Assembly (NCBI GenBank): GCA_018398585.1
Contig: JAGTTD010000014.1
Span: 16,119,387-16,183,386, forward strand
DNA length: 64,000 nt
From: Simmondsia chinensis
Lineage: Eukaryota; Streptophyta; Magnoliopsida; Caryophyllales; Simmondsiaceae
Direction of reading: 5' to 3'
In this document: positions 1-10,765 of the stretch, piece after piece
How positions within the stretch are numbered: position 1 is the stretch's first letter
Layout of the letters: the number at the start of each line of letters is the position of its first letter
Notes under the pieces: generated by a model
What the model saw: only the letters and a program-made list of their open reading frames with translations
Database searches by the model: none
What the model was told of the DNA's origin: nothing
Position numbers and translations under genes: made by a program

Positions 1-1400
1 CGTTAACTTATCCTCAATTGGGGCTATGCCCAATTTGCTTCTTATAACGTCATTTCTGATCTTATCCTTCTTTGTGTGGCCACACATCCACCGTAGCATC
101 TTGATCTCTGCTACCTTCAACTTCTACGTATGACGCCGTTTGACTGGCCAACACTCCGCACCATATAATATGGTCGTTTTCACTGCCGTCTTGTAGTATT
201 TTCCCTTTTAACTTTAGCTGGAACTTTCTGTTGCATAGTACCGCAGAGGCCAACCTCCATTTATGCCAGCCTAGTTTAATCCGATAGTTGACATTCTCGC
301 CAACTTCATCGTCCTGCTGCACCATGGACCCCAGATATTTAAAACAGTCTTTTTTCGGTATGCATTCCAATCCAATCTTGATGTCTTCTATACTTGACCC
401 GATTGAGGTGCAGAACTTGAGTTCCATATACTCGGTCTTGGATCTACTGATTCGTAAGCCTTTCGATTCCAAGATTGTTCTCCAACGTTCCAACTTCTCA
501 TTTACCTCCTCTCTGGACTCCTCCACAAGAACTATATTATCCACGAAAAGTATGCACCAAGGATCACCCCCTTGGATATGTTTAGTGAGCTCGTCCATAA
601 CTAGAATGAACAAAGAGGAGCTCAAGGTCGATCCTTAGTGTACCCCAACTGTAATGGGGAAAGCTTTTGTTAGCCCTTCCGCTGTACGCACATTGATTAG
701 GGCGTCCTCATACATGTCTTTAATGGCTCGATATTGTACTGAGGAAGTCTTTTTTCTCTAAAATCCTCCGTAAGACCTCTCTTGGCACTTTATCATATGC
801 CTGCTTCAATTCAATGAAGACCATATACAGATCCTTTTGTCTATCTCTATGGCACTCTATCGTCCGCCTCAAGATATGAATGGCTTCTATCGTCAATCTA
901 CCAGCCATAAATCTGAATTGGTTCTCAGACACCCCTGTTTGTTGTCGTAGCCTTCTTTCTATGACCCGCTCCTATAGCTTCAAAGTATGGCTCATTAGTT
1001 TGATTCCCCTATAGTTGGCACAACTTTGGATATCGCCTTTATTCTTGTAGATCGGAATTAATGTGCTCCTCCTCCACTCATCAGGCATCTTCTTACCTTG
1101 AAGAATTTGATTGAATAATTTGGTCAACAAGTGATACCCTTCTCTCCAAGCATTTCCATGCCTTAATGCGCATTCCGTCTAAACCAACTGCTTGACCCTT
1201 GCCCATCTTTTTCAAGGCTTCCCTGACTTCCTCAGTTCTAATCCGCCTATAGTAGCAACAATTCTGATGCTCCTTGGATGTTTGCAACTCTTCTAGGGAT
1301 CTATCTCTATCCCCATGTGCATTAAACAAATCGTGGAAGTAGGCTTTCCACCTCGCTTTAATTTTTTGCTCGTCCACAAGCACCTGTCCATCATCCCCCC
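1..1400 (-). pseudogene. LINE reverse transcriptase, broken
   Basis: Copies element RNA into DNA at the target site when intact. Minus-strand fragments show the RT in order: the stretch before the RT with KARWKAYFHDLFN and QAVGLDGM (1383-1093); SENQFRFMAGRLTIEAIHIL and the catalytic block FIELKQAYDKVPREVL (932-720); then FILVMDELTKHI, CILFVDNIVLVEE and SKTEYMELKF (625-62). The active-site box reads FVDN where the family has F/YADD, so one catalytic aspartate is lost. Past the RT, the pieces GHTKKDKIRNDVI and APIEDKL are readable up to base 1. Several frameshifts and stops separate the blocks. Confident as an RT relic; nothing suggests function. Confidence 0.85.
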
Positions 1401-1859
1401 TTTATGCATTTTATTTGATCCAGGTCCCTTGTCCTCTTCTCTCTCGCTTTTGCGATTTTATATAGGTCCCTAACTCCCTCCTATGTGTCCAGCATTCTGT
1501 AAAAATCCTTGTATGCTTTGGACTGTGCTCTTGTACGTGCTACCTTCACTTCTTTCTTGATCGTTCTGTACTGTTGTTTCATGTCCTCATCTCCACTTCA
1601 ATCCCAATCCTTGAAACAGTCTCACTTGGTCTTAATCTTCTCTTGGACCTCCCTGCACCACCACCAAGACTCTCTTTGGTCTCGTGACCCATCCTTTGAA
1701 ACACCTTGGATTTCGCGTGCCAAAACTCTGATCTTTCGAGCCAATTGGTTCCAAATGATGTTTATATCTCCCTCCGAATCCCAGCTGGGCTCAGACTGTA
1801 CTCTTTCCTTAAAAGGTTTGATACTTGCCCCCCTTTAAGTCCCTCCAATGCGTGCGTGG

Positions 1860-2640
1860 CTACGCTGGTTTCCTAGTTCTCTTGGTCCTTCTCTTGGCCT
1901 TAACATCAGTACACAATACCCTGTGCTGTGTAGATAGGTCTTCCCCGGGGATAACCTTGCAATCCCTACATTCTTTTTGGGTCTTCCTTAGTAGAATGTA
2001 GCCAATCTGAGTTCGTGCTCCCCTGCTTTGATATTGTGATGATGTGCTTATCATGTTTTCTAAAGAAGGTGTTAGCAACCGTTAACTTATAAGTGACGAC
2101 AAAGTCTAAGAGAGCTTTACCCTTAGCATTCCTGGTTCCAAAACCAAAGCCTCCGTGGTGGGATGCATAGCTGTCTGTGGTCATTCCCACATGCCCATTG
2201 AAGTCGCTAGCAATCACTACTTGTCCGCTCTGGGATATGCCTTGCGTCGTTACGTCTAAATCCGCCCAAAATCTAGCCTTCTCCTGCTCTGTTATCCCAG
2301 CCTGTGGTGCATAGGCACTTATAACGTTTATTATCTACCCATCTAAAACCAACTTGACGCCGATGATCCTATCACTCATCCTAGTCACTCCCACTACTTT
2401 GTTCTTAAGGTCACTATCCACTATAATACCTACTCCATTCCTCCCTTTGGCTTTGCCTGCATACTACCACAATTTATATCCTAGCACATCCCTGGCTTTC
2501 ATGCCCACCCATGTTGTCTCTTAAAGCCAAAGGATGTTGATCTTTCTCTTCATTATCAATGTACTGACATTTAGTGTCCCAAATAGCAATCTTTCCTTAA
2601 CGAGTTGACTTGCCCTTCCCCTCCCCAACCCCTTTGAAGA
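1860..2640 (-). pseudogene. LINE apurinic/EEP-type endonuclease, broken
   Basis: The element's endonuclease nicks the target DNA. The minus strand shows, in order, LFGTLNVSTL (near 2600), VGIIVDSDLKNKVVGV, RMSDRIIGVKLV, ISAYAPQAG, ARFWADLD and ASDFNGHVG, then HHGGFGFGTRNAKGKALLDF. These match the exonuclease-endonuclease-phosphatase fold as found in plant RTE elements, sometimes mis-annotated in plants as 'craniofacial development protein 2-like'. In-frame stops interrupt it (for example after LWL and before INVISAYAP). It lies directly upstream of the RT relic, as expected for one element. Confidence 0.8.
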
Positions 2641-3438
2641 TGGCCTTAGGTTTTGAGCTCCATAACTAGAAGAGTTCATCCACTAACTATCAACAATCAC
2701 AAGTAAGCAAGCACACAATCACAGAACAGGGGCATAGTTGATATAGCAATAGTAACAACAATCAAAATCACACAGTTCAATAGTAAAAAGGAGAAATCAA
2801 ATAATGCCCAACAACCTAGCAAGATTCACACAACGGAGAGATCTAACTTAGGACCGGCCGGCTATTACTTACCTGGGACTGGCGGGCTGCGAGCCATGGA
2901 GTGAGGATGTAGTGGCTGCGGCGTTGGGTGAGGGTCAGCTTGAGTTAGGTTTGGGGTTTATAGGGCTAGGGTTGGCTGGTTAATGGGTTAGGGTCAGGTT
3001 TTTTGTTTAGTTTTTGGGGTTTCTAGGGTTTTGCAAGGTGAGGGTGAAGATGCTGGTGGTGGTTGCAAGTTGGTGGTGGTGGTGGTCCGGTCCGATGGTG
3101 GTGGCAGGCTTGGTGGTGGTTCAGTCCGGTGGTGGTGGTGGTCCTAAGAAGGCCTCAGTTAGGGTTAGGGTTAGGGTGAGGTAGGTGGTCTGGCGATGGG
3201 GCTTCGCCATCGTAGGCGTTGCCAACGGTGGTGGTGGTTGTCGGCGACCCGGCCTACGCGAGAGAGACATCCGGGGCGGCAGGGGGAGGGTACAAGAGAG
3301 ACGCGCGAGAGATGTGATCATTGAAAAAAAACCTTTCTTGTGCCTTCACTTATTTAAGCTTTTAGGATAGTTGGTTACTTGATAACTAGCTTTGAGAATT
3401 TGACTAAATTAGCTACTTTATTGATGTCCGGATTTCAG
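2641..3438. repeat. GGT-rich low-complexity stretch upstream of the small gene
   Basis: The first ~200 bases are A-rich and featureless. From about 2880 the sequence turns G-rich, with many GGGTTAG/TAGGG words, and 3045-3240 is dominated by GGT/GGTGGT runs. Open frames here encode only Pro/Leu/Arg-rich low-complexity peptides and I do not accept them as genes. The stretch could be the old 5' end of the LINE, or promoter and leader of the gene whose exon starts at 3439; the sequence does not decide. GAGAGA-type purine runs near 3290-3315 would fit a leader. Confidence 0.45.
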
Positions 3439-3510
3439 ATATTGTAGCTGATGATGGCCTTGGTGATTTGGGGTTTTCCAAGTGGCTGGAAAACTTTCAA
3501 ACAGATCCAG
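3439..3510 (+). CDS. Internal exon of an unrecognised small plant gene
   Basis: Bounded by an acceptor (GATTTCAG, ending 3438) and a donor (CCAG|GTACTT at 3511). In the only open phase it encodes an acidic peptide ending GFSKWLENFQTDP. It ends after one base of a codon, and the exon at 4193 begins with the two bases that complete a Glu codon, so the phases agree. The preceding exon should end after one base of a codon, but no convincing upstream exon is visible between the LINE and 3439. The true start may be hidden in the GGT-rich leader, lie beyond the LINE, or be lost. Confidence 0.55.
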
Positions 3511-4192
3511 GTACTTAGGTTTTCATCCTCCATACTTGTTTTTATTTGTATTAAGTAGTGGGTTTTAGCTTACTTCATTGGAAATTGATGAAGTTGTGCT
3601 GCATTTTACTATTGATTGTTCATCTAATAAAAATAATGCCTCAGTAGCGAAATTAAGCAACATAACGTTTAAATGTTAATTTACTTACATTGGATAGTAA
3701 TTGAACTTATGCTACTTTCGCTCCTATGTGGTATTTATCTGCAAATCACTTGATACATGAACATACAGAATGCTGTTAATCATTGTATTAGAGCCGTCGG
3801 TATAGTGTACTCATCAAATTTAGAAGCTTTACTTACTGTCAAGAAATCAAGAACGTGTAGCTTGGTCCCTGGTCTTCTCTTTAAACTTGCTCCGCTTATC
3901 CGAACTTATAGTTTGTGTCATGCGTACTTGTGGAGAGGAGTATAACATATATAAGGTTATAAGAGACTTATGCAGCTCTATAAGGGGTTCTTGTCGATGG
4001 ACTATAAGGCATCTCTTTAACTCTTTCAAATATTTGGGAAAATGGCATCAATCTTCATGTCTATCTGTCTTAAACTCGTATAAATTGTTCCTGCTCCTAG
4101 ATGATCATGATGCGGCTTCGCTCATCCTCCTATGTATTACTTTGCACTCTATTTTGAAGTCTGATCCTTGGTTGCTACTTGTTTTCAATCAG

Positions 4193-4368
4193 AGCAGAAG
4201 GAAGCTGCTGACAGAAGGAAACTGGTGAGCAAGTGGCATCCTACAACAAAGGGGACGCTAAAAAGGAACTACAGGGTACCTTCTAAATCTGAAGGCCGGC
4301 GTCTTCTCAAAGCTATTGCATCATTGCTATCTGAGGATGATCACTTTGTGGATGCCAGTTCCCACAAG
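4193..4368 (+). CDS. Second visible exon of the small plant gene
   Basis: Acceptor TTTTCAATCAG ends at 4192 and donor AAG|GTCAGA starts at 4369. The exon encodes a basic stretch with SKWHPTTKGTLKRNYRVPSK and then EGRRLLKAIASLLSEDDHF. It joins in phase to 3439-3510 upstream (682-bp intron, 3511-4192) and to 4497 downstream (128-bp intron). The mixed charge and absence of low-complexity bias look like real coding sequence. I recall similar peptides only as uncharacterised plant proteins and give no function. Confidence 0.65.
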
Positions 4369-4496
4369 GTCAGACTTGACATTGCATTCGAGTATGCCTT
4401 TTGTTTGAGTTGCCATAATGAAAGCTGTGCAACCTCTTGAAAGCTTTCTTTTCCCTCATCTACTGCCATTACAAAATTTCTTTTGTGCGTTTGCAG

Positions 4497-4691
4497 GGTT
4501 GCCAGATTAGGAGAGAGAGCGCACATGGAGAAAGTGTATGTTGCAACAATGTGAGGGCTCTATTCGATGAGCTACCCACTCCACATCTTGTTGTGGAGAT
4601 AACGCCATTTCCTGCAGGGCCTTTGACGGAAAAAGATTACACTAAAGCCGAGAAACTAGAAAGGGTGCTGAAATCTAGCCCTTCTGTTTGA
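4497..4691 (+). CDS. Last exon of the small plant gene
   Basis: Begins after the acceptor TGCGTTTGCAG (ending 4496) and runs 64 codons to a TGA at 4689-4691. It contains NNVRALFDELPTPHLVVEI, then TPFPAGPLTEKDYTKAEKLE and a short Lys/Ser tail. The three exons give about 146 residues from the first visible codon, with consistent phases at both junctions. No transmembrane or signal segment is visible. The product is probably small and soluble; function unknown. Because the 5' end was not found, the locus may be a truncated gene. Confidence 0.65.
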   Translation, partial: GCQIRRESAHGESVCCNNVRALFDELPTPHLVVEITPFPAGPLTEKDYTKAEKLERVLKSSPSV

Positions 4692-4869
4692 CTAAAAACT
4701 GTTGGTTTGAGCACTTAAACCGTAACCTGTACATAGCAATAACTAAATGGAATGTGAGTTCTATGACTTGAACCTGTGTTACTTGGCTAAATTTTTACTG
4801 GAGTGCTACTTATGTTCTGGCTCAAATCTGTCCGAAGATGTTCGAAGTTCAAACCCACAAAGTTTTGAT

Positions 4870-5238
4870 CTAGGTGTGCATATGAGCTGACCCAGGCTCA
4901 TTAATATTTAGCTCGTTTTGAGCTTAGCTTAAAACTGGAGAAGCTTGAAAAGTTCAAGCTTCGACCTAGCTGATCATAGGCTCAGACTTGACTCGATTTA
5001 GCTAGAACTAAGCTTGACAAGCTTCGAGAAAACTCGTGTTGATTAGGCTCATTTATGCTCAATTTAGACTTTTTTAGGTTGAGCTTGGTTCATTTAGGCT
5101 CAAATATAACTCAATTAGATATGTTTAAGCTAATAAATTTTTGCAAGTCTACAGGCTCGAACTTCACTAGTTGGGCTCGAAATGAGCCAAGCCTTTTGAC
5201 CTTAATGACAAGTCGGATTGGCTCATTTCCACCCCTAG
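4870..5238. mobile_element. hAT-like non-autonomous element (MITE)
   Basis: The left end CTAGGTGTGCATATGAGC and the reverse complement of the right end, CTAGGGGTGGAAATGAGC, form an imperfect terminal inverted repeat. The flanks GTTTTGAT (before) and GTTTTCGAT (after) look like an 8-bp target duplication with one later indel, as hAT elements make. The interior is rich in GAGCTTG/AAGCTT words, a common composition for this plant MITE type. No transposase is present. It sits in the spacer between the small gene and the F-box/kelch gene. Confidence 0.7.
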
Positions 5239-5956
5239 TTTTCGATGATAGCATAGGAAATCATTTCATTACTTCCTGCCGTATGTACCAAAAACAGCTA
5301 CTATTAAACACAGCATGATAGACCAAAGACCAACTCAATACATGGTCAACGAGACTACAAAGAACATAAATTCGAAATCGCAGTCTTTTTTCTTCGTTCT
5401 TTTTTTTTTTTTGTTTGGTTTGGGGGGGGGAAGGACAAGGGAATGACTAAACAATATTCACAAAGCACGTAATCTGCAGTACTACATGTATCTCTTAACG
5501 ATCAAGTCCTCCATGCCTGGATTGGAAATTTGCAGATTTAAGCTATTGGATTCACACATTTACTTGCCTTTGCTCTCTCTCAATACTTTGAAGCTAAGGA
5601 TGCTTCATTTCCAAAATGATATCTTCCACAGAGACACAATGACAAGAACCCAACAAAGTCCATGATCCATCAGAGCTGGCTAAATCCTTTCCTCAACTCC
5701 TGGTGGATGCACATGGTCTCTCTGCATAATGTGAACTGATACAGTATATAGAACGCAACCGCATAAACAGCAGGTTGCATAACGGAGAGAGAATCACCCA
5801 TCTGTCAACATCAGCTACAGCAACTGGTGTTTGAGAAAGCGCAAAAACCTCTCAAAATGAAATTATGAGCTATGCTGGCTATATAATGAGGCCATCATGC
5901 CCAGTTGAATAATATGTAGAAGCTTATATGGCAAAACTATGTGAAAATATAGATTC
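5239..5956. other. Spacer and probable 3' UTR of the F-box/kelch gene
   Basis: No coding potential on either strand. The part next to 5957 lies immediately 3' of the F-box/kelch stop codon and is the likely 3' UTR on the minus strand. A T-rich/G-rich homopolymer patch lies at about 5385-5431. Confidence 0.4.
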
Positions 5957-7207
5957 TCAAGCTTGAAGCACTTGGCAGTGCACAATATGGCTCTTTAGAC
6001 CACTACGACCCGCGATGCTTGACCATAAATTAGTGACCAGAGTCCTAAAGGGACCCTTCCCTGCGATATTCTCCCAGAGGTGAGGGTTACTCTCGACGTG
6101 TTTTTCGGGAATGGAGACATCAACCAAGCTAATACTCATGTTGTTCCTGATAATGCAAAGCTTTCCATTGAGGGCAACAAGTGCTGCAGCCTCCAGAGCC
6201 TGGGAGCTCCCAAGATGGACCTTACTATCTATGAATTTGTTCCATGAATTAGATGTCCCATCGTAAGCCCTAAGCTTACATCCATCCCTACAATCCAAGG
6301 CATATAGTTGTCCATTCATAGAGATGCTTGGGTTTCGCCATCCCACAACCATCCCATCATTCACCGGGCTCCAGCTATTGGTCTCAGGATCATAAGCTTC
6401 ACTTACCACTTCACGGCGAGTTCCAAGCCCCTTCAGGTACCACTTTCCGTTGTATACTACTCCTATAAAGGGTACCATTGCAGTGCTCATATCGGCAATA
6501 TAGCTCCACCTGTCCCTGTTCGGGTCATAGACTTCGGCTGAACGGAGACTCCTTTGGATACCGTCACATTCCCCACCAGCGACGTAAAGACAGTTGTTTA
6601 TGACACAAGAACCAAAGCAATGACGCTTCCGAATCATGGCTGGAGCCGGGTGCCATTTATTTGTCCTCGCACTGTAGAAGACAGCGCGTCTCATTGACCC
6701 TTTGAGTGGGTCCTTTCCCCCAAATAAATACAGGCGACAACCACTCAGAACAGCACAACCAAACCCTAAGGCTTCAGAATACTCAACGGGAACTGGTGGG
6801 AGCGGCTGCCAGAGCTGATAAGTTGGATCAAAAGCATGCCATGAGATCTTTCCGTCTCGGTCCCTTTTCATGACATATACCCACTCTTCTGCCATTCCAA
6901 GGCTTCTCCTGAGAGAGTAAAAGTAATTCCCAGACAAGAGAGAACGCCATCTCTTGCAAACAAGACGAAGCTTTCTATGCTCCACACGGGGAACTCGTAT
7001 GAGACATGCAATAGCCAGATCATCAGGAAGGCCGGGCAAGAGAGGAGGTCGAACTCGAGTCTTCTCCCGGCGAGAATTCTTGGTCTTATGTGCTCGAGGA
7101 TTGATATCAGGCTGGACACATATTTTTGACCCTGGAACGAATTTTCTGGCCCCTGCAACTGTTTTTAAACCTGCATCCACTTTGCAGTAGCATGATACAG
7201 AATCAAC
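5957..7207 (-). CDS. F-box/kelch-repeat protein (At1g55270-like), exon 2
   Basis: Main exon, 416 codons plus TGA at 5959-5957. F-box/kelch proteins are substrate adaptors of SCF (Skp1-Cullin-F-box) ubiquitin ligases: the F-box binds Skp1 and the kelch propeller binds the substrate. The exon opens with a conserved Cys-rich stretch (SCYCKVDAGLKTVAGARKFV). The F-box follows at about residues 77-113 of the 437-residue product (LPGLPDDLAIACLIRVP, LRLVCKRWRSL). Kelch repeats then fill the rest, with double-glycine blades such as LYLFGGKD and LYVAGGE and the AEVYDPNRDRWS type of strand. The end SHIVHCQVLQA matches the family's conserved tail. An open frame continues past 7207, but that part is intron: AG acceptor CTGCCAG ends at 7208, and family proteins begin this exon at Val-Asp. 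Length agrees with the ~434-residue Arabidopsis relative. Confidence 0.95.
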   Translation of the reverse strand, partial: VDSVSCYCKVDAGLKTVAGARKFVPGSKICVQPDINPRAHKTKNSRREKTRVRPPLLPGLPDDLAIACLIRVPRVEHRKLRLVCKRWRSLLSGNYFYSLRRSLGMAEEWVYVMKRDRDGKISWHAFDPTYQLWQPLPPVPVEYSEALGFGCAVLSGCRLYLFGGKDPLKGSMRRAVFYSARTNKWHPAPAMIRKRHCFGSCVINNCLYVAGGECDGIQRSLRSAEVYDPNRDRWSYIADMSTAMVPFIGVVYNGKWYLKGLGTRREVVSEAYDPETNSWSPVNDGMVVGWRNPSISMNGQLYALDCRDGCKLRAYDGTSNSWNKFIDSKVHLGSSQALEAAALVALNGKLCIIRNNMSISLVDVSIPEKHVESNPHLWENIAGKGPFRTLVTNLWSSIAGRSGLKSHIVHCQVLQA

Positions 7208-7364
7208 CTGGCAGAACAAAATCGCAAGCCATATCAAAACTTGCACAGTCCAACAATTTATTAAACAAGAACAATGATATGAAAGTTCAATCGTCGATGA
7301 GGCTACCAACATTAACTTCATAAGGGATCACATATATGTAGATGTTAAAGTAAAATAGACATTT

Positions 7365-8133
7365 TGATGCAGCACAAAAGAACAAAACAAGATGTTTAAT
7401 AATTGTAGAAGACATAATGATTTAATAGATTTCGATAGATTTATTTGATAAAATCATAGTTGCACGAAGCGGGAATGGGAGCAGGAGCGGGCAGTCATAA
7501 AAGTTTCTAAGGTTGAGAGCGTTGAGGAAGCACTTATATTACTATATATTAGACATACAAGAGAAAGTAATGAAATTTTATAAATTGAGCCGTTAAAGCA
7601 TAAATATCAAAACAAACTCAATATTAAGCAATAATCAAGAAAACCAAGTACTCAATTGAATAAGATCTAGAAAATTGACTCCAACATGTCCATGCAATTC
7701 AATGATTCTTTAAAATCGAGTGATATAGTTAACCAATAAATCATTTATTAAGTATTTTCTTATCAAAATGCTCCTATGATTGTTCGAATCTTGTTTCCGT
7801 TGAGTTTGATACGCGTTGGAAACGTGAATTTGGCTCTGAAACGCAGAATCGTGTTTCCGAAGCATAGAGTGTTAGCATTTTAGGAGTTTCCTACAACTAT
7901 GGATAAAATGAGGATATTTTAGATATGATTTCCTTTAGTTAATAGGATAAATTTAGTTCCCTTTATCTTAGAGAAGTAGTTTATTAGTTAATTTCTTAGT
8001 TATCTTTTTAGTTATCCATTGTTCAATATGATTTAACTTTTTCTATAAATATAGCTTTATAATTAATTAGTTTTCACTATTCAAAGAAATAAGGTTGAGT
8101 TTAAATTTTTCGGTAACAAATTGTGCTACATCA
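7365..8133 (+). repeat. 5' LTR of the intronic LTR element
   Basis: TG...CA ends with the short inverted repeat TGATG/CATCA. It is 769 bp long only because of a 447-bp hAT-like insertion at 7455-7901. The remaining parts align with 10766-11445, including TTATCTTAGAGAAGTA and TTTTTCTATAAATATAGC, a probable TATA region. Confidence 0.8.
7455..7901. mobile_element. hAT-like non-autonomous element in the 5' LTR
   Basis: Perfect 8-bp direct repeats GATAAAAT flank it (7447-7454 and 7902-7909), and its ends are CATAGTTG and CAACTATG, an 8-bp terminal inverted repeat. The matching site in the right LTR lacks this segment. An 8-bp duplication and short inverted ends fit the hAT superfamily. No transposase is encoded. 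Confidence 0.8.
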
Positions 8134-9204
8134 ATTTGGTATTTAGGTTCTAAATCATTGTCATAGAGCCGTTGTAGCCGCCGCCCTAGGCCAGTGCTTA
8201 TGTACCGATACTAATGCTGAGTAGTATCACATGCCCCCCACTGTGACAGTGTAGTAGTACCTTATCCTTTAGTACCAACCCCGCCCCTGCAACCCCCCCC
8301 AAAAAAAAAAAAGAAAAAGGAAATAAACCCAAAAAAAAATAAGCCCAACCTGAAGAAAAACCCCAGCTGCCTCAAGAAAAATAGGTTGAAACCCTTGTGC
8401 CATCACTTGACCACTGTTGCAATGACGCCCACCAATGTTCGACCACTAGGCCTCAGCCTCCTAGCACCAACGAATCACCTTCGCCTCCAATTTTAACCCT
8501 AACCTGTACCTCCACCACCCACAACCTTTGAAACACCACCTCCATCATCCTACTCGAAACCATAACCCCATTCGAACACAACTTCGAACAAATCGAATCC
8601 ATGTTCAGACACAGCATCAAGCGAGACGAAACCCTAAGCCCCAAAATTACTTTCAAGTTGTCTTACAAACCCTAAAACAATCTTATACTTCACCCAAAAA
8701 CCCTAATTTGAACCAAATCGCCAAAGCAATTCTAGTTTATAGCCACAAATCGATCCCCAATCGATTCGATTTGTGTCCACCACGAATCCGAACCCTAGGT
8801 CGAATATCGTGCTTGCTTCCAATTATGTTTCAACCTCAATACTGGATTATCTGGAGTTAAATAAGCATGCACCATATAGCAAGGGCAACTCTTTGCATCC
8901 CTACCATTTGTGAGAACTTGTTTGGCATTTGGTTTTATTCAAGATATATCCTACATTCAATGCCTATTATGTTTCTAAACTTAAGGATAAGTTGTGTGTA
9001 CTTTCATTAAACTAGTCCGGAGTGTATCTTAGGGCTTATCCTAAGATAATTGCCCCAAATTCTTTTGTGGTGCCCACTTTTATGATCCAAATCAAAAATA
9101 TCATCTTGCTCTTGAATTTACTATCGTTACATGGTGTTTTGGGAGAAAAGGAAGAAAAGAAAATAGCGGAAGACAAAGTACAAGAAGAAAAGTCTTATGG
9201 TAAA
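8134..9204. other. Interior of the intronic LTR element, left part
   Basis: No gag/pol-like frames. Contains a C/A-rich patch (8281-8340) and a proline/histidine-rich spurious frame near 8528-8860. Joined across the candidate solo LTR, it continues at 10528. Confidence 0.4.
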
Positions 9205-10527
9205 TGATGAGTCCAACTTTATATGCATTTTTATATGATTGTGGACTAATTTATTAACTATATTGCACCTAATTCTTATGGATTTCGCTCATTAATACTC
9301 TGTCATTTTATCAGGAATTGAGCAAAAAAAGAGATTTAAGGCTAGAAAGGATCACAACCCAACTCAAGACCAACCCCGTGCCTAAAGATAAGAGAGAAAT
9401 CCAATTGAATCACAAACTGTAAGGGGCGGCCAAAGAGGAAACGAGATAAGGAGATATGGAAAGTCTTTGTACATGATCATCAATCTTTAAAATTTTGGAA
9501 GAGATGAGCAAACTTTAGCCCTTAAATTTAGAAAACATAAAGAGGATAAATAGAAGGGGCAGCTTTTTGGAGGTTTTTAGGAGTTTGAATGAGATTTGGA
9601 AACTCCTTAATCAAGAAGCTTTAATCCTAATTGAGAGCCTATAAATAGACAAAGAGAGGCAAAGGGCCAAACTTTTGATGATTAATCATATAAGGAGGCA
9701 AGCAAGAGGAGCAGGCGGCTGGGGCTAGAAGAAGAAGAAGAGGAGATCGGCTTGGGTTCTTCTCAAATTCCAAGTCCTTTCTACTTTTTTATCCTTTAAT
9801 TATGTCTTTCAATTTGACTTTTGCTTTCATTAGATTAGTCATGAACTAAATTCATTTTTCCAAGGCTACGATGTAACCTTGTAAGACACGTTTTTTCTTG
9901 ATTCGAAGTCTTATATGTTTGATTATTCCATTGTTGAAATGTTTATTATTGTTCTTAATACTTTTGAGTGATTAACCACCATTCAATTGATTTAATAATT
10001 CATAATGAGTCCAAGAGAAGACTTATGATGTTTGCTTCTAGTAATAAACATCGTAGATTAAGTGAACGCTAGAAATAAGTTAACATGATTTTTGCTGCCT
10101 TATATGTGAAAACTATAGATCTTAATAACTCTTTTCTATTTAAATTCATGTAAGACATTGCTAAGTTAATAGGTAAAATGGTATGCTAAATATTACTCAA
10201 GAGAGAATATAGAGTAAATAATGGTTTTATGCCATCAACATGGATAATCAACTAGAATATCGAGAATTAAAAGTTGTATCAAATCAACTAGGTGAAATCG
10301 AATGCCTTTGTCTTTAATCCCTAATATCTTCACTTTGAATTATGATTTATGTTTGTGTTTCTTAGTTTTCTTCATTTCACGTCCCAAACCTAGAATTCGG
10401 TTTTTCAAATAGAATTGAAACTAGTAATTTTGGTACTCAATGCTAAAATAATCCTCGTGGAAACAATACTCTATTCACCTCTTTATTGCTTAATTGACTT
10501 AGTGCATTTGCTAAATCACAAGCATCA
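9205..10527 (+). mobile_element. Candidate 1.3-kb solo LTR inside the intronic element
   Basis: Begins TGATGAGTCC and ends AAGCATCA, giving a TGATG/CATCA inverted end, with flanks GTAAA (9200-9204) and TTAAA (10528-10532) that differ by one base. It carries a TATA-like CCTATAAATAGAC near 9640, followed by a purine-rich transcribed-looking stretch, as expected of a plus-strand LTR. No second copy exists in the window, so this rests on ends, flanks and composition only. Confidence 0.5.
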
Positions 10528-10765
10528 TTAAAGAATTCCAACAAGCTCAACAAATTACAACTGAGGATGATGCATTTGTTATAGATTCTACAAGGAAGAC
10601 CCGTCATATTTATTTCATCATACCTAAAGAACTTGTCAAGTTAACGTCCCTAAAGTTTGCACTACATTCAGGACAAGCCTAGCATGCAAACGGATCTTTG
10701 CTAAAACATCCTTTTCCTACACTTGTTTAAAACTCGTGTTCGAGTTTTTTGAACAAAAGGGGAAT

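Larger units (their letters stand above)
1..2640 (-). mobile_element. RTE-type LINE (non-LTR retrotransposon), decayed
   Basis: Read on the minus strand, this stretch gives an endonuclease (about 2620-1860), a linker (about 1860-1400) and a reverse transcriptase (1400-1) in the order expected of a single-ORF RTE-type LINE. The frame is broken many times by stops and frameshifts, so the copy cannot be active. The 3' end lies outside the window: base 1 is still inside the C-terminal region that follows the RT. The 5' end is placed near 2640, where endonuclease-like sequence stops; any 5' UTR beyond that is not recognisable. A second copy of the same C-terminal region occurs at 36271-36898. The RTE assignment comes from recognised family motifs, not from a search. 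Confidence 0.85.

Noticed and set aside
3155..3180. TTAGGG-like tandem words, possible interstitial telomere repeat
   Set aside because: Only about three GTTAGG units; plant telomeres are TTTAGGG and the surrounding GGT-rich sequence explains the words.
3887..4228. 113-codon plus-strand frame as a gene
   Set aside because: It covers the intron 3511-4192 of the small gene and reads that gene's next exon in the wrong frame.
7208..7321. In-frame ATG at 7321 as the start of the F-box/kelch protein
   Set aside because: It adds a hydrophobic stretch with no family match; a proper acceptor ends at 7208 and a matching first exon exists at 13153-13215.
8453..8860. Two opposing frames in the intron as possible first exons of the F-box gene
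   Set aside because: Both are low-complexity, lie inside the LTR element interior, and give no family-like N-terminus or matching phase.
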